From positions 1,719,875-1,783,874 of the forward strand of contig CAWKDV010000002.1 in NCBI GenBank assembly GCA_963848495.1: a stretch of 64,000 nucleotides of DNA, written 5' to 3'. This DNA is from JAICJR01 sp963848495. Lineage in GTDB: Bacteria > Actinomycetota > Thermoleophilia > Solirubrobacterales > Thermoleophilaceae. Below are positions 18,922-27,774 of the stretch, one piece after another (within the stretch, counting starts at the first letter, position 1; each line of letters starts with the position of its first letter). The notes below the pieces were generated by a model. It was given only the letters and a program-made list of their open reading frames with translations, did not search any database and was not told where the DNA came from. Position numbers and translations under genes: made by a program.

Positions 18922-21522
18922 GTGGCCGAGAACGGCAACGAGCTCTTCCTCATCGACGGCAACAGCCTGGCGTACCGGGCCTTCTTCGCCCTGCCGGAGA
19001 CGATCGCCACCTCGCGCGGGGTGCCCACCAACGCGATCTTCGGCTTCGCCTCGATGCTGGTGAAGATCCTCACCGACTACGGCGTGAAGCCCACGGTCGT
19101 CGCCTGGGACGCCGGCATGTCCGGGCGCGAGCAGGAGTACACCGAGTACAAGGCCGAGCGCCGCCGGCGGCCCGACCTCCTGTCCGAGCAGTGGCCGCAC
19201 CTCCAGCCGCTCGTCGAGGCGTTCGGCTACCAGAACGTGCGCGTGGAGGGCTACGAGGCCGACGACGTGATCGCCACGGTCGCCAGGCAGGCGCGCGAGC
19301 AGGGCATCGACGTGATGGTCGTCACCGGCGACCGCGACATGTTCCAGCTCGTGGAGCCCGGCGTGCAGGTGATGGCCACGAGCCGCGGCATCACCGACAC
19401 CAAGGTCTACGACGAGCAGGCCGTGCTCGACCGCTACGGCATCCCGCCGTCGCTGATCACCGACTTCTACGGCCTCAAGGGCGACACCTCGGACAACATC
19501 CCGGGCGTTCCCGGCATCGGCGACAAGACGGCCGCCCAGCTCCTGCAGGAGTTCGGCACGCTCGAGGACGTGCTGGCCAACGTGGACAAGATCTCCGGCG
19601 CCAAGCGCAAGGAGAACCTCACGGTCCACGCCGACGACGCGCGCGTGTCGAAGAAGCTCGCCACGGCGATCCGCGACGTGCCGATCGACATCGACCTCGC
19701 GCACTCCGTGGCGAACGAGCCCGACCGCTCGCGCCTGCGCGAGTTCTTCCGCGAGTTCGAGCTGCGCGACCCGCTGCGGCGGCTCGAGGAGGCCTTCGGA
19801 GAGGGCGGCGAGGAGCAGGCCGCCCCGCGCATGGCCGCCTCCCTCGAGCTCGAGGCGCGAGCCGTGGAGGTGCCCGTGGCCGAGGTCGGCAGCCTGGAGG
19901 GGGAGCACGCCACGCTGGCGGCCGAGCGGCCGCTCGACGAGGACGGCGCTGCCGCCGGGCCGCTGCGCTTCGCCGCCTACGCCGGGGGCGACGACGTCTA
20001 CGTCGGCGACGCCGAGACGCTGGCCGCGCTCACGCTCTCCTGGGGCCAGCGGCCGCTGGTCGCGCACGACTGGAAGACGCTGGCGGCCTCCGAGGATCCC
20101 TCGGAGCAGCCGCCGCTCGAGCACGACACGATGGTCGCCGCCTACCTGATCGACCCCGCCCGGCGGAAGTACCCGCTGGACGAGCTGCTCGAGGACGAGA
20201 GCATCACCGCCAAGGTGTCCGGCGCCAACGGGCTGGCCGAGCGTGCGGTCGGCACGCGCGCGCTGGTGGACCGCCAGCTCGGCGTGATCGAGGAGCACGG
20301 GCTCACTCGCCTCCTGCGCGAGGTCGAGCTGCCGCTCGTCGAGGTGCTGATCGACGTCGAACGCGCCGGCGTCAAGCTCGACACCGAGCGCCTTGCCCGG
20401 ATCAACGAGGACTTCGCCGAGCGCATCGCGGCCCTCGAGCGCGAGATCTACGAGCTGGCGGGTGAGGAGTTCACGATCGGCTCCCCGCAGCAGCTCGGCC
20501 AGGTGCTGTTCGACAAGCTCGGGCTGTCGAAGAAGCGGCGCGGCAAGACCGGCTTCTCCACCGACGCCCGCGTGCTCGCGGCGATCCGCGACGAGCACGA
20601 GATCATCGCCAAGGTCGAGCAGTGGCGCGAGCTCACCAAGCTGAAGTCGACCTACCTGGACGCCCTCCCAGAGCTGATCAGGGAGAGCACGGGCCGCCTG
20701 CACACCACCTTCAACCAGACCGCCACCACCACGGGGCGGCTCTCCAGCACCAACCCCAACCTGCAGAACATCCCGATCCGCAGCGAGGAGGGCCGCGAGA
20801 TCCGCGCCTGCTTCGTGGCCGAGGAGGGCCACCGGCTGATCTCCGCCGACTACTCGCAGATCGAGCTGCGCGTGCTGGCGCACCTGGCGGACGAGGAGGT
20901 GCTGAAGGAGCTGTTCGCCCGCGGCGAGGACATCCACGCGGCCACCGCCGGCGAGATGTTCGGGCTGGCGCCCGAGCAGGTCGACCACGGCACGCGCTCC
21001 AAGGCCAAGATGATCAACTTCGGGATCGTCTACGGGCTGTCGGCATACGGGCTGGCCGACCGCCTGCAGATCCCCCAGGAGGAGGCGGCGGAGTTCATCG
21101 AGCGCTACCTCAACCGCTTCCCGAAGGTGCAGCAGTTCATCACCAAGACGATCACCGGCGCCACCGACGACGGCTTCGTCACCACGATGTTCGGCCGCAT
21201 CCGGCGCATCCCCGAGCTGCGCGCGCGCCAGCGCCAGACGCGTCTGCTGGGCGAGCGGCTGGCGATCAGCACGGTGGTCCAGGGCAGCGCCGCCGACATC
21301 ATCAAGGTGGCGATGGTGCGCTGCTGGAAGCGCCTGCGTGACGAGGGCTTCGCCACCCGGCTCGTGCTGCAGATCCACGACGAGCTGCTGTTCGAGGCTC
21401 CCGGAGCCGAGGTCGAGCGCGCCTCGGCAATCGTCCGCGAGGAGATGGTCCGCGCTTACGCGCTCGACCCACCGCTGGCGGTGGACGTGGGCGTCGGCGT
21501 GAACTGGCTCGACGCGAAGTAG
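18922..21522 (+). CDS. polA: DNA polymerase I
   Basis: Repair and Okazaki-fragment polymerase, 866 residues. The N-terminal 5' nuclease domain (FLIDGNSLAYRAFFALP, VTGDRDMFQLV, GDTSDNIPGVPGIGDKTA) is complete. The middle 3'-5' exonuclease-like domain is poorly conserved: the first DxE metal motif is not recognisable and only a HDTMVAAYLIDP-like motif remains, so proofreading is probably lost. The polymerase domain has motif A (ISADYSQIELRVLAHL), O-helix (KMINFGIVYGLSAYG) and motif C (LQIHDELLFE). The GTG at 18922 directly gives the family N-terminus. It diverges from the malic enzyme gene. Confidence 0.96.
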   Translation: MAENGNELFLIDGNSLAYRAFFALPETIATSRGVPTNAIFGFASMLVKILTDYGVKPTVVAWDAGMSGREQEYTEYKAERRRRPDLLSEQWPHLQPLVEAFGYQNVRVEGYEADDVIATVARQAREQGIDVMVVTGDRDMFQLVEPGVQVMATSRGITDTKVYDEQAVLDRYGIPPSLITDFYGLKGDTSDNIPGVPGIGDKTAAQLLQEFGTLEDVLANVDKISGAKRKENLTVHADDARVSKKLATAIRDVPIDIDLAHSVANEPDRSRLREFFREFELRDPLRRLEEAFGEGGEEQAAPRMAASLELEARAVEVPVAEVGSLEGEHATLAAERPLDEDGAAAGPLRFAAYAGGDDVYVGDAETLAALTLSWGQRPLVAHDWKTLAASEDPSEQPPLEHDTMVAAYLIDPARRKYPLDELLEDESITAKVSGANGLAERAVGTRALVDRQLGVIEEHGLTRLLREVELPLVEVLIDVERAGVKLDTERLARINEDFAERIAALEREIYELAGEEFTIGSPQQLGQVLFDKLGLSKKRRGKTGFSTDARVLAAIRDEHEIIAKVEQWRELTKLKSTYLDALPELIRESTGRLHTTFNQTATTTGRLSSTNPNLQNIPIRSEEGREIRACFVAEEGHRLISADYSQIELRVLAHLADEEVLKELFARGEDIHAATAGEMFGLAPEQVDHGTRSKAKMINFGIVYGLSAYGLADRLQIPQEEAAEFIERYLNRFPKVQQFITKTITGATDDGFVTTMFGRIRRIPELRARQRQTRLLGERLAISTVVQGSAADIIKVAMVRCWKRLRDEGFATRLVLQIHDELLFEAPGAEVERASAIVREEMVRAYALDPPLAVDVGVGVNWLDAK

Positions 21523-21542
21523 CCGCGGCGAAGATGCCTAAG

Positions 21543-21581
21543 GTCCTGACTTTCCCGGCTCCTAGCCGGTGAAGTCAGGAC
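21543..21581. terminator. Hairpin with TCCTGACTT arms between polA and the convergent flavoprotein gene
   Basis: Arms of 18 nt (21543-21560 and 21564-21581) pair with two mismatches around a CCT loop. It sits between convergent genes and probably ends both transcripts. Its outer arm GTCCTGACTT recurs in a hairpin at 41.1 kb, and TCCTGACTTCAC recurs at 60.4 kb. Confidence 0.65.
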
Positions 21582-21649
21582 GCTTGCGATCCGGGTCGCC
21601 GTTATTGCGGGCATAAGCGTCCGCCGAGCGCGGACGTGGGCGAAGGCAG

Positions 21650-22786
21650 TTAGGCCGCGGCGGCCACACGCGCGTCCGCCGGGCGCGGCGCCGGTCCAAC
21701 CGCCCCCGCGAACTCTGGCGCCGCGATGCGGAGGTAGTGCGTGAACGACCAGTCGACGAATCGCTGGGAGCTCATCGCGCGGATCGCCGGGCCGAGCAGC
21801 CGGGGCGGCACGCGCGGGATCAGCCGCTGCACGCCCAGCATCGACTCGAACTTCCAGCGGTGCGAAGCGCTGAAGGCGCCGTAGCGAGTCAGGGCCTCGG
21901 CGACCGTGGCGCGGCCCTCGACCACCGCCCGCAGCTCGCGGCCGCAGGCGATGCCGAAGTAGAACGCCGTGCGGATGCCCTCGGCGGTGAGCGGCAGGCA
22001 GTGGCCTGCCGAGTCGCCGACGAAGAAGACCCCGTCCTCGGCGGCGTCGCGCAGCCGGTGCGGGATCCAGTTGCCCTGGTAGCGCACGGCCTCCCGCTCG
22101 AGGTCCTCGGCGAGCTGGACCGTGGTGTCCTTCACGTGGAAGCGCGGGTCGAACGAGCCGACGCCGATGCGCACCTCGTCCCGTGCGGGGAAGCTCCAGC
22201 CGTAGCCGGCGGGCACGTAGCGGCGGTCGATCCAGATCTCGAGCTCGTCGCCGGAGCCGTGCGGATGCACCTCGAGGCCGCGCGACAGCGGCGCGTCGGG
22301 CGGCTGGTAGCCCGCCCGCGCCAGCACCCGCCGCCAGCCGAGCGCGTCGACGATCAGCGGGGCGGAGAGGTCGCCGCGGTCCGTGTGGACCGTGTCGCCC
22401 GTGCGGCCGTCGACCTTGGCGATCTCGAACTCGGCGTCGTTCTGGTCGTCCAGCAGCCCGCACAGCTCGCGGTAGTCGAACGTGGAGAAGCTCCAGGGCA
22501 GCCGGTAGCGCCCGCGGCCGTAGGGGGTGTGGATCACGAGCTCCGGAAACGTCTGCCGCATGGCCCCCTGGAGGCCCAGCGCCTCGAGCCAGCCGGTGGG
22601 GGCGGCGCAGGCGGAGGTCTGCCGCTCGCCGATCTCGTAGCGGTCGACGACCAGCACGCGTGCCCCGCTGCCGCTAAGCTCACGCGCGACGGCGAGGCCC
22701 GCAAAGCTCGCCCCGCAGATCAAGACGTCCGCGTCGCGGGACAGCGGGGTGCGCTCGGCGCCACGCTTCGTGCGTCTCCTGGGCAT
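21650..22786 (-). CDS. FAD-dependent oxidoreductase, geranylgeranyl reductase-like
   Basis: A 378-residue flavoprotein with an N-terminal dinucleotide site (LICGASFAGLAVARELSGSG, then VLVVDR) and the second FAD motif GVFFVGDSAGHCLPLTAEGIRTA, characteristic of the geranylgeranyl reductase family, which reduces isoprenoid chains of quinones, lipids or pigments. The C-terminal 90 residues are variable and Ala/Pro-rich at the end. The true substrate cannot be read from sequence. The ATG at 22786 has a TAGGCT hexamer 8 nt upstream. Confidence 0.85.
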   Translation of the reverse strand: MPRRRTKRGAERTPLSRDADVLICGASFAGLAVARELSGSGARVLVVDRYEIGERQTSACAAPTGWLEALGLQGAMRQTFPELVIHTPYGRGRYRLPWSFSTFDYRELCGLLDDQNDAEFEIAKVDGRTGDTVHTDRGDLSAPLIVDALGWRRVLARAGYQPPDAPLSRGLEVHPHGSGDELEIWIDRRYVPAGYGWSFPARDEVRIGVGSFDPRFHVKDTTVQLAEDLEREAVRYQGNWIPHRLRDAAEDGVFFVGDSAGHCLPLTAEGIRTAFYFGIACGRELRAVVEGRATVAEALTRYGAFSASHRWKFESMLGVQRLIPRVPPRLLGPAIRAMSSQRFVDWSFTHYLRIAAPEFAGAVGPAPRPADARVAAAA

Positions 22787-22794
22787 CGCAGCCC

Positions 22795-22800
22795 AGCCTA
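22795..22800 (-). promoter_or_regulatory. Putative -10 hexamer of the flavoprotein gene
   Basis: On the minus strand TAGGCT ends 8 nt before the ATG at 22786 with no ribosome site. Confidence 0.45.
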
Positions 22801-22839
22801 CAAGGCGTTGATCCGCCAGCGAGGCGGCAACGTCCCCGC

Positions 22840-22845
22840 TAACCT
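22840..22845 (+). promoter_or_regulatory. Putative -10 hexamer of rpsA
   Basis: TAACCT ends 9 nt before the rpsA GTG. The -10 boxes of rpsA and the divergent flavoprotein gene lie only 40 bp apart, so the two promoters nearly touch. Confidence 0.45.
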
Positions 22846-22854
22846 TTCAAATTC

Positions 22855-24372
22855 GTGACAGATACTGAAACTTTGACCGAAGCCCGGCCCGTCGAGGGGT
22901 CGAACGGACTGCTCCTCGAGATCGACGGCCAAGTAGTCCCCAACTACGACGCGACGATGGTCCTCTTCGAGGAGGGCGACGTCGTCACCGGCAAGGTGGT
23001 GCGAATCGACAAGGACGAGGTCCTGGTCGACATCGGCTACAAGTCGGAAGGCGTCATCCCGTCCCACGAGCTGTCGATCCGCAAGTCCGTGGACGCGTCC
23101 GAGGAGGTCGAGCTCGGCGAAGAGGTCGACGCCCTGGTGCTCACCAAGGAGGACCAGGACGGCCGCCTGATCCTGTCCAAGAAGCGCGCCCGCTTCGAGA
23201 AGGCGTGGCGGCGCATCGAGGCGGCGGCCGAGTCCGGCGAGCCCGTCGAGGGCACCGTGATCGAGGTCGTCAAGGGCGGCCTCATCATCGACCTCGGCGT
23301 GCGCGGCTTCCTGCCGGCGTCGCTGGTCGACATCCGCCGCGTCCAGAACCTCGACGACTTCCTCGGCCAGAAGATCGAGTGCAAGGTCATCGAGCTCAAC
23401 CGCTCGCGCAACAACGTCGTGCTCTCGCGCCGCGCGGTGCTCGAGGAGGAGCGCAAGGAGGTGCGTCAGCAGATCCTCGACCGGCTGCAGCCCGGCCAGG
23501 TCGTGGAGGGCGCGATCTCGAACATCGTCGACTTCGGGGCCTTCGTGGATCTCGACGGCATCGACGGCCTGATCCACATCTCCGAGCTCTCCTGGAGCCA
23601 CGTCAACCACCCGTCCGAGATCCTCAACATCGGGGACGTCGTGCCGGTCAAGGTGCTCGACATCGACCGCGAGCGCCAGCGCATCTCGCTGGGCCTCAAG
23701 CAGACCCAGGAGGACCCGTGGCAGCGGGTGATGGACACCTACAACGTCGGCGACGAGCTCGAGGGCAAGGTCACCAAGGTCGTCAGCTTCGGCGCCTTCG
23801 TCGAGATCCTCGACGGCGTGGAGGGCCTCGTCCACATCTCCGAGCTCGCCCAGCACCACGTGGAGAACCCGCGTGAGATCGTCAACCAGGGCGACACGGT
23901 GCGGGTGAAGATCCTCGAGATCGACTCCGAGCGCCGCCGGCTCTCGCTCAGCGTCAAGCGCGTGGAGGACCAGATCCTGCCGCTGCGCTCGGTGTCGGGT
24001 GACGGCGGACCGTCCGCCGAGATCAGCGAGAACCAGCTCGACGATGTGCCCGAGCTCGGCCTCTCCGACGACGTGTTCGCCGGCGCCGAGGTGTCGATGA
24101 GCGATCAGCTTGGCGATGCCGTGGCAGCCGCGGAGGCCGAGGCCGAGGCCGAGGCCGAGGCCGAGCCGGTGGCCGAAGCCGAAGCGGCCGAGGAGCCGGT
24201 CGCCGCGGTCGAGGCCGAGGTGGTCGAGGCCGAGCCCGAGGCAGTCGAGGCGGAGCCCGAGGCAGTCGAGGCCGAGCCCGAGGCCGAGGAGCCTGCCGCC
24301 GAGGCGGCCGAGCCCGACGTGGCTGAGGAGCCCGAGGCCGTCGTCGAAGAGCCGGAAGCGGCCGACGAGTAG
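22855..24372 (+). CDS. rpsA: 30S ribosomal protein S1
   Basis: Binds mRNA on the small subunit and aids initiation on structured messages. The 505-residue protein has four S1 OB-fold repeats, each with GxVxxVxxFGAFVDL-type cores: about residues 40-110, 127-195, 213-281 and 299-367. After residue 380 comes an unusual tail of about 120 residues that is almost entirely Glu, Ala, Pro and Val, coded by imperfect short repeats (EAEPEAV units). The GTG at 22855 gives a short acidic N-terminus. coaE follows after 3 bp. Confidence 0.96.
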   Translation: MTDTETLTEARPVEGSNGLLLEIDGQVVPNYDATMVLFEEGDVVTGKVVRIDKDEVLVDIGYKSEGVIPSHELSIRKSVDASEEVELGEEVDALVLTKEDQDGRLILSKKRARFEKAWRRIEAAAESGEPVEGTVIEVVKGGLIIDLGVRGFLPASLVDIRRVQNLDDFLGQKIECKVIELNRSRNNVVLSRRAVLEEERKEVRQQILDRLQPGQVVEGAISNIVDFGAFVDLDGIDGLIHISELSWSHVNHPSEILNIGDVVPVKVLDIDRERQRISLGLKQTQEDPWQRVMDTYNVGDELEGKVTKVVSFGAFVEILDGVEGLVHISELAQHHVENPREIVNQGDTVRVKILEIDSERRRLSLSVKRVEDQILPLRSVSGDGGPSAEISENQLDDVPELGLSDDVFAGAEVSMSDQLGDAVAAAEAEAEAEAEAEPVAEAEAAEEPVAAVEAEVVEAEPEAVEAEPEAVEAEPEAEEPAAEAAEPDVAEEPEAVVEEPEAADE

Positions 24373-24375
24373 GCC

Positions 24376-24984
24376 ATGGCGGCCCCGGCGACGGGCGCGC
24401 CGCCCTTCGTCGGGCTGACCGGGGGGATCGGCGCCGGCAAGTCCGAGGCACTGGCCGCCCTCGAGCGGCTGGGAGCCGCCACACTGTCGACCGACGCCGT
24501 GGTCCACGACCTGCTCGAGGGTGACGAGATGCGCAAGCTGCTGGTCGAGCGCTTCGGCGATCGAGTGGCGCCGAACGGGCAGATCGACCGCAACGCCGTG
24601 GCGAGCGTGGTGTTCGAGGACCCGGATGAGCGCAAGTGGCTCGAGGGCGTGCTCTGGCCGCGCGTGGGGGAGCGCGTGATGAGCTGGCGTGAGGAGGTCG
24701 GCCGGCGCGAGCCGCCGCCCAGGGCGGCGGTGGTCGAGGTGCCGCTTCTGTTCGAGGCCGGCATGGAGGGTGTGTTCGACCACACCATCGCCGTGATCGC
24801 CGACGAGGACCTGCGCGCCGAGCGGGCGGGCGCCCGCGGCCACGCGGGCCTGGAGTCCCGGACCTCGCGTCAGCTCAGCCAGCAGGAAAAGGCGGGGAAA
24901 GCGGAGTTCGTGGTCGAGAACGACGCCGATCTGCGCGCCTTGCAGGGAAAGCTGTCGGCCGTCCTTGAGAACATAGGGCCTTGA
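24376..24984 (+). CDS. coaE: Dephospho-CoA kinase
   Basis: Last step of CoA synthesis, phosphorylating the ribose 3'-OH of dephospho-CoA. The 202-residue protein has the P-loop GLTGGIGAGKSEAL, the conserved STDAVVHDLL and a lid/C-terminal part with VPLLFEAGMEGVFDH and RQLSQQEKAGKAEFVVEND. The usual 'R....R...Q' lid segment around residues 155-165 (RAERAGARGHAG) is somewhat divergent. It is the second gene after rpsA, and its stop overlaps the TTG of the next gene. Pantothenate genes for the same pathway lie at 37-40 kb. Confidence 0.93.
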   Translation: MAAPATGAPPFVGLTGGIGAGKSEALAALERLGAATLSTDAVVHDLLEGDEMRKLLVERFGDRVAPNGQIDRNAVASVVFEDPDERKWLEGVLWPRVGERVMSWREEVGRREPPPRAAVVEVPLLFEAGMEGVFDHTIAVIADEDLRAERAGARGHAGLESRTSRQLSQQEKAGKAEFVVENDADLRALQGKLSAVLENIGP

Positions 24985-25652
24985 GCTACCGCAGCGCATC
25001 CGCTCGCACCACGGTGCTCACCCCCGCGAAGCGGCGGCGTGGCCGCCATCGCGGGCGCTCGCACACGGCCGCCGTCAGGCGCAGGCGCCTGGGCTTGCTG
25101 GTGCTGGCCGCCGCCGTGGGCGTGGCGGTGGTGATGGCGGTCAAGCTCGGCCCCACGGCGGTGCGGGAGTTCACCCTGCCGCTCAAGCACGAGGACATCA
25201 TCCGCCAGCAGGCGGCCGACAAGAAGCTCGACCCGGCGCTGATCGCCGCGGTGATCTACCAGGAGTCCAAGTTCCGGGACGGCACCTCGAGCGCGGGCGC
25301 CAAGGGCCTCATGCAGCTCCTGCCGAGCACGGCGGAGTTCATCGCCAACAAGTCGGGCGGCACGCAGTTCGAGCTGCGCGATCTCGGCACCCCGCAGGTC
25401 AACATCGCCTATGGCTCCTGGTACCTGCGCTACCTGATCGACCACTACAGCGGCAACGAGACCCTTGCCGTGGCGGCCTACAACGCCGGCATGGACAACG
25501 TCGACCGCTGGGTCAGGCGCGTGGGCGGGCCCGGCAACTTCGACGTCGGCCGCAGCATCCCGTTCCCGGAGACGAGGCACTACGTGCTCAGCGTGATGTC
25601 ACACCGGGCCGCCTACCGCAGGCACTACGCGAAGCAACTTGGGCTCGAGTGA
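24981..25652 (+). CDS. Membrane-anchored lytic transglycosylase (SLT family)
   Basis: Cleaves peptidoglycan glycan strands. A very basic N-terminus (many Arg in residues 18-36) and one membrane helix (about 37-55) anchor a soluble lysozyme-like SLT domain facing outward. The catalytic Glu is E95 in VIYQESKFRD, followed by the family stretch GAKGLMQLLPSTA, NIAYGSWYLRYL and AVAAYNAGMDNV. The TTG start overlaps the coaE stop (TTGA), so coupling with coaE is likely. Length 223 residues. Confidence 0.9.
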   Translation: MSYRSASARTTVLTPAKRRRGRHRGRSHTAAVRRRRLGLLVLAAAVGVAVVMAVKLGPTAVREFTLPLKHEDIIRQQAADKKLDPALIAAVIYQESKFRDGTSSAGAKGLMQLLPSTAEFIANKSGGTQFELRDLGTPQVNIAYGSWYLRYLIDHYSGNETLAVAAYNAGMDNVDRWVRRVGGPGNFDVGRSIPFPETRHYVLSVMSHRAAYRRHYAKQLGLE

Positions 25653-25727
25653 GATCGCGGACTGCAGACTGCGGACTGCGGATCTCGGCCTCCGCAGTCC
25701 GCAGTCCGCGACCCGCAGTCCCGACTG
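25653..25727. repeat. Inverted heptamer array (GACTGCG units) between the transglycosylase gene and uvrB
   Basis: Units of GACTGCG (one variant CAGACTG) begin immediately after the stop codon and an inverted block of CAGTCCG units follows after a short loop around 25682-25690. The arms pair over about 20 bp. A further right-side unit near 25713-25719 lacks an obvious partner. Confidence 0.85.
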
Positions 25728-25728
25728 C

Positions 25729-25734
25729 TAGGTT
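25729..25734 (+). promoter_or_regulatory. Putative -10 hexamer of uvrB
   Basis: TAGGTT ends 9 nt before the uvrB ATG, directly after the heptamer hairpin. No ribosome site and no SOS box are seen. Confidence 0.4.
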
Positions 25735-25743
25735 CGCCTAGCG

Positions 25744-27747
25744 ATGCCCGAGTTCGCAATCAACCCCGCATACCGCGCAGTCGCGGACCAGCCCAAGGCA
25801 CGCGACGGCCTCGTCGAGGGCCTCGAGTCGGGCGACCGCTTCCAGACACTGCTCGGCGTCACGGGCTCCGGCAAGACGGCCACGATGGCCTTCACGATCG
25901 AGCAGGTCCAGCGGCCCGCGCTCGTGATCGCCCACAACAAGACGCTCGCGGCGCAGCTCTGCAACGAGTTCCGGGAGTTCCTGCCGAACAACTCGGTCGA
26001 GTACTTCGTCTCCTACTACGACTACTACCAGCCGGAGGCCTACGTCCCGCAGCAGGACCTCTACATCGAGAAGGACTCCTCGATCAACGAGGAGATCGAC
26101 CGCCTCAGGCACTCTGCCACGGCCGCGCTCCTCGGCCGCCGCGACGTGGTGGTCGTGGCCAGCGTTTCCTGCATCTACGGCCTGGGGTCGCCCGAGCGCT
26201 ACGACGCCCAGGTGGTGATGCTGAAGAAGGGCGAGATGGTCGAGCGCGACGCCACGCTGCGCAAGCTGGTGGACAACCACTACACGCGCAACGACACGGC
26301 CCTTGGCCGCGGCAGCTTCCGCGTGCGCGGGGAGACGCTCGAGGTCTTCCCGGCCTACGCCGAGAGCGCCTACCGGGCCGTCTTCTTCGGCGACGAGATC
26401 GAGCAGCTGCAGCACTTCGACCCGCTCACGGGCGAGGTGATCGCGGAGATCGAGCACGTCGGCATCTGGCCGGCCACCCACTACGCCACCGACCGGCCCA
26501 CCATCGAGCGCGCGGTGGTGGAGATCCGCGACGAGCTCGAGGCCCGCTGCAAGGAGCTCGAGGAGCAGGGCAAGCTGCTCGAGTCCCACCGCCTGCGGCA
26601 GCGCACGCAGTTCGACATGGAGATGCTGCGCGAGCTCGGCTTCTGCAACGGCATCGAGAACTACTCGCGCATCCTCGACGGCCGCGCCGCCGGCGAGCGG
26701 CCGTTCTGCCTGCTCGACTTCTTCCCGGACGACTTCGTCGTCTTCATCGACGAGTCGCACCAGACGGTGCCGCAGATCGGCGGCATGTACGAGGGCGACC
26801 GCTCGCGCAAGCAGACGCTCGTCGAGTACGGCTTCCGGCTGCCCAGCGCGATCGACAACCGGCCGCAGACGTTCGACGAGTTCATGACGATCACGAACCA
26901 GATCGTGTTCGTCTCGGCCACGCCCGGCGACTTCGAGCGCAACCACAGCTCGCGCATCGTCGAGCAGATCGTGCGCCCGACCGGCATCGTCGACCCCGCG
27001 GTCGAGGTCCGCGAGACCAAGAACCAGATCGACGATCTGATGAACGAGATCCGCGCCCGCGCCGACGAGGGCGAGCGCACGCTGGTCACCACGCTCACCA
27101 AGAAGATGGCCGAGGACCTCACCGACTACCTGATGGAGTACGGCTTCAGGGTCCGCTACCTGCACTCGGAGATCGACACGCTGGAGCGGATCCAGATCAT
27201 CCGCGACCTGCGGCTCGGCGAGTTCGACGTGCTGGTCGGCGTGAACCTCCTGCGCGAGGGGCTCGACCTGCCGGAGGTGTCGCTCGTGGCGATCATCGAC
27301 GCGGACAAGGAGGGCTTCCTCCGCGGCGAGACGTCGCTGATCCAGACGATCGGCCGCGCCGCCCGCAACGTGCGCGGCAAGGTGATCATGTACGCCGACA
27401 AGGAGTCGCACGCGATGCGCAACGCGATCGGGGAGACCGACCGCCGCCGCGAGATCCAGCTCGCCTACAACGAGGAGCACGGCATCACGGCGACCACGAT
27501 CGTCAAGGGCATCTCGGACATCACGGACTTCCTGGCGATCGAGTCGAAGGTGCCCAAGGGCAAGGGCCGGCGCCGCCGCAACGAGCAGGCGATGACGCCC
27601 GCGGAGATCGCCAAGACGATCGTCGAGCTCGAGGAGGAGATGCTCCTCGCCGCGGATGAGCTGCGCTTCGAATACGCCGCCAAGCTGCGCGACGAGATCA
27701 AGGAGCTGCGGCGCGAGCTCGAGCGCGTCGAGGCGGAGGCCTCGTAG
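25744..27747 (+). CDS. uvrB: UvrABC excision repair, helicase subunit B
   Basis: Loads with UvrA at bulky lesions, verifies damage and recruits UvrC. The 667-residue protein has Walker A (GVTGSGKT), the beta-hairpin region YYDYYQPEAYVP, the DExx-like FIDESHQTVPQ motif, motifs IV-VI (VGVNLLREGLDLPEVSLV, QTIGRAARN) and a C-terminal UVR domain (ELEEEMLLAADELRFEYAAKLRDEIKEL). The ATG at 25744 gives the usual N-terminus. uvrA lies 4 kb downstream on the same strand, not in an operon. Confidence 0.97.
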   Translation: MPEFAINPAYRAVADQPKARDGLVEGLESGDRFQTLLGVTGSGKTATMAFTIEQVQRPALVIAHNKTLAAQLCNEFREFLPNNSVEYFVSYYDYYQPEAYVPQQDLYIEKDSSINEEIDRLRHSATAALLGRRDVVVVASVSCIYGLGSPERYDAQVVMLKKGEMVERDATLRKLVDNHYTRNDTALGRGSFRVRGETLEVFPAYAESAYRAVFFGDEIEQLQHFDPLTGEVIAEIEHVGIWPATHYATDRPTIERAVVEIRDELEARCKELEEQGKLLESHRLRQRTQFDMEMLRELGFCNGIENYSRILDGRAAGERPFCLLDFFPDDFVVFIDESHQTVPQIGGMYEGDRSRKQTLVEYGFRLPSAIDNRPQTFDEFMTITNQIVFVSATPGDFERNHSSRIVEQIVRPTGIVDPAVEVRETKNQIDDLMNEIRARADEGERTLVTTLTKKMAEDLTDYLMEYGFRVRYLHSEIDTLERIQIIRDLRLGEFDVLVGVNLLREGLDLPEVSLVAIIDADKEGFLRGETSLIQTIGRAARNVRGKVIMYADKESHAMRNAIGETDRRREIQLAYNEEHGITATTIVKGISDITDFLAIESKVPKGKGRRRRNEQAMTPAEIAKTIVELEEEMLLAADELRFEYAAKLRDEIKELRRELERVEAEAS

Positions 27748-27761
27748 GCGCGAAGCGCCGC

Positions 27762-27767
27762 TAGGAT
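27762..27767 (+). promoter_or_regulatory. Putative -10 hexamer of ftsH
   Basis: TAGGAT ends 7 nt before the ftsH ATG without a ribosome site. Confidence 0.5.
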
Positions 27768-27774
27768 CGGCCCT

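Noticed and set aside
18907..21378. A long minus-strand frame opposite polA
   Set aside because: Covers a gene with all PolI motifs and shows only low-complexity sequence.
22798..24999. A long minus-strand frame opposite rpsA and coaE
   Set aside because: Mirror of the acidic repeat tail and S1 domains; no motifs of its own.
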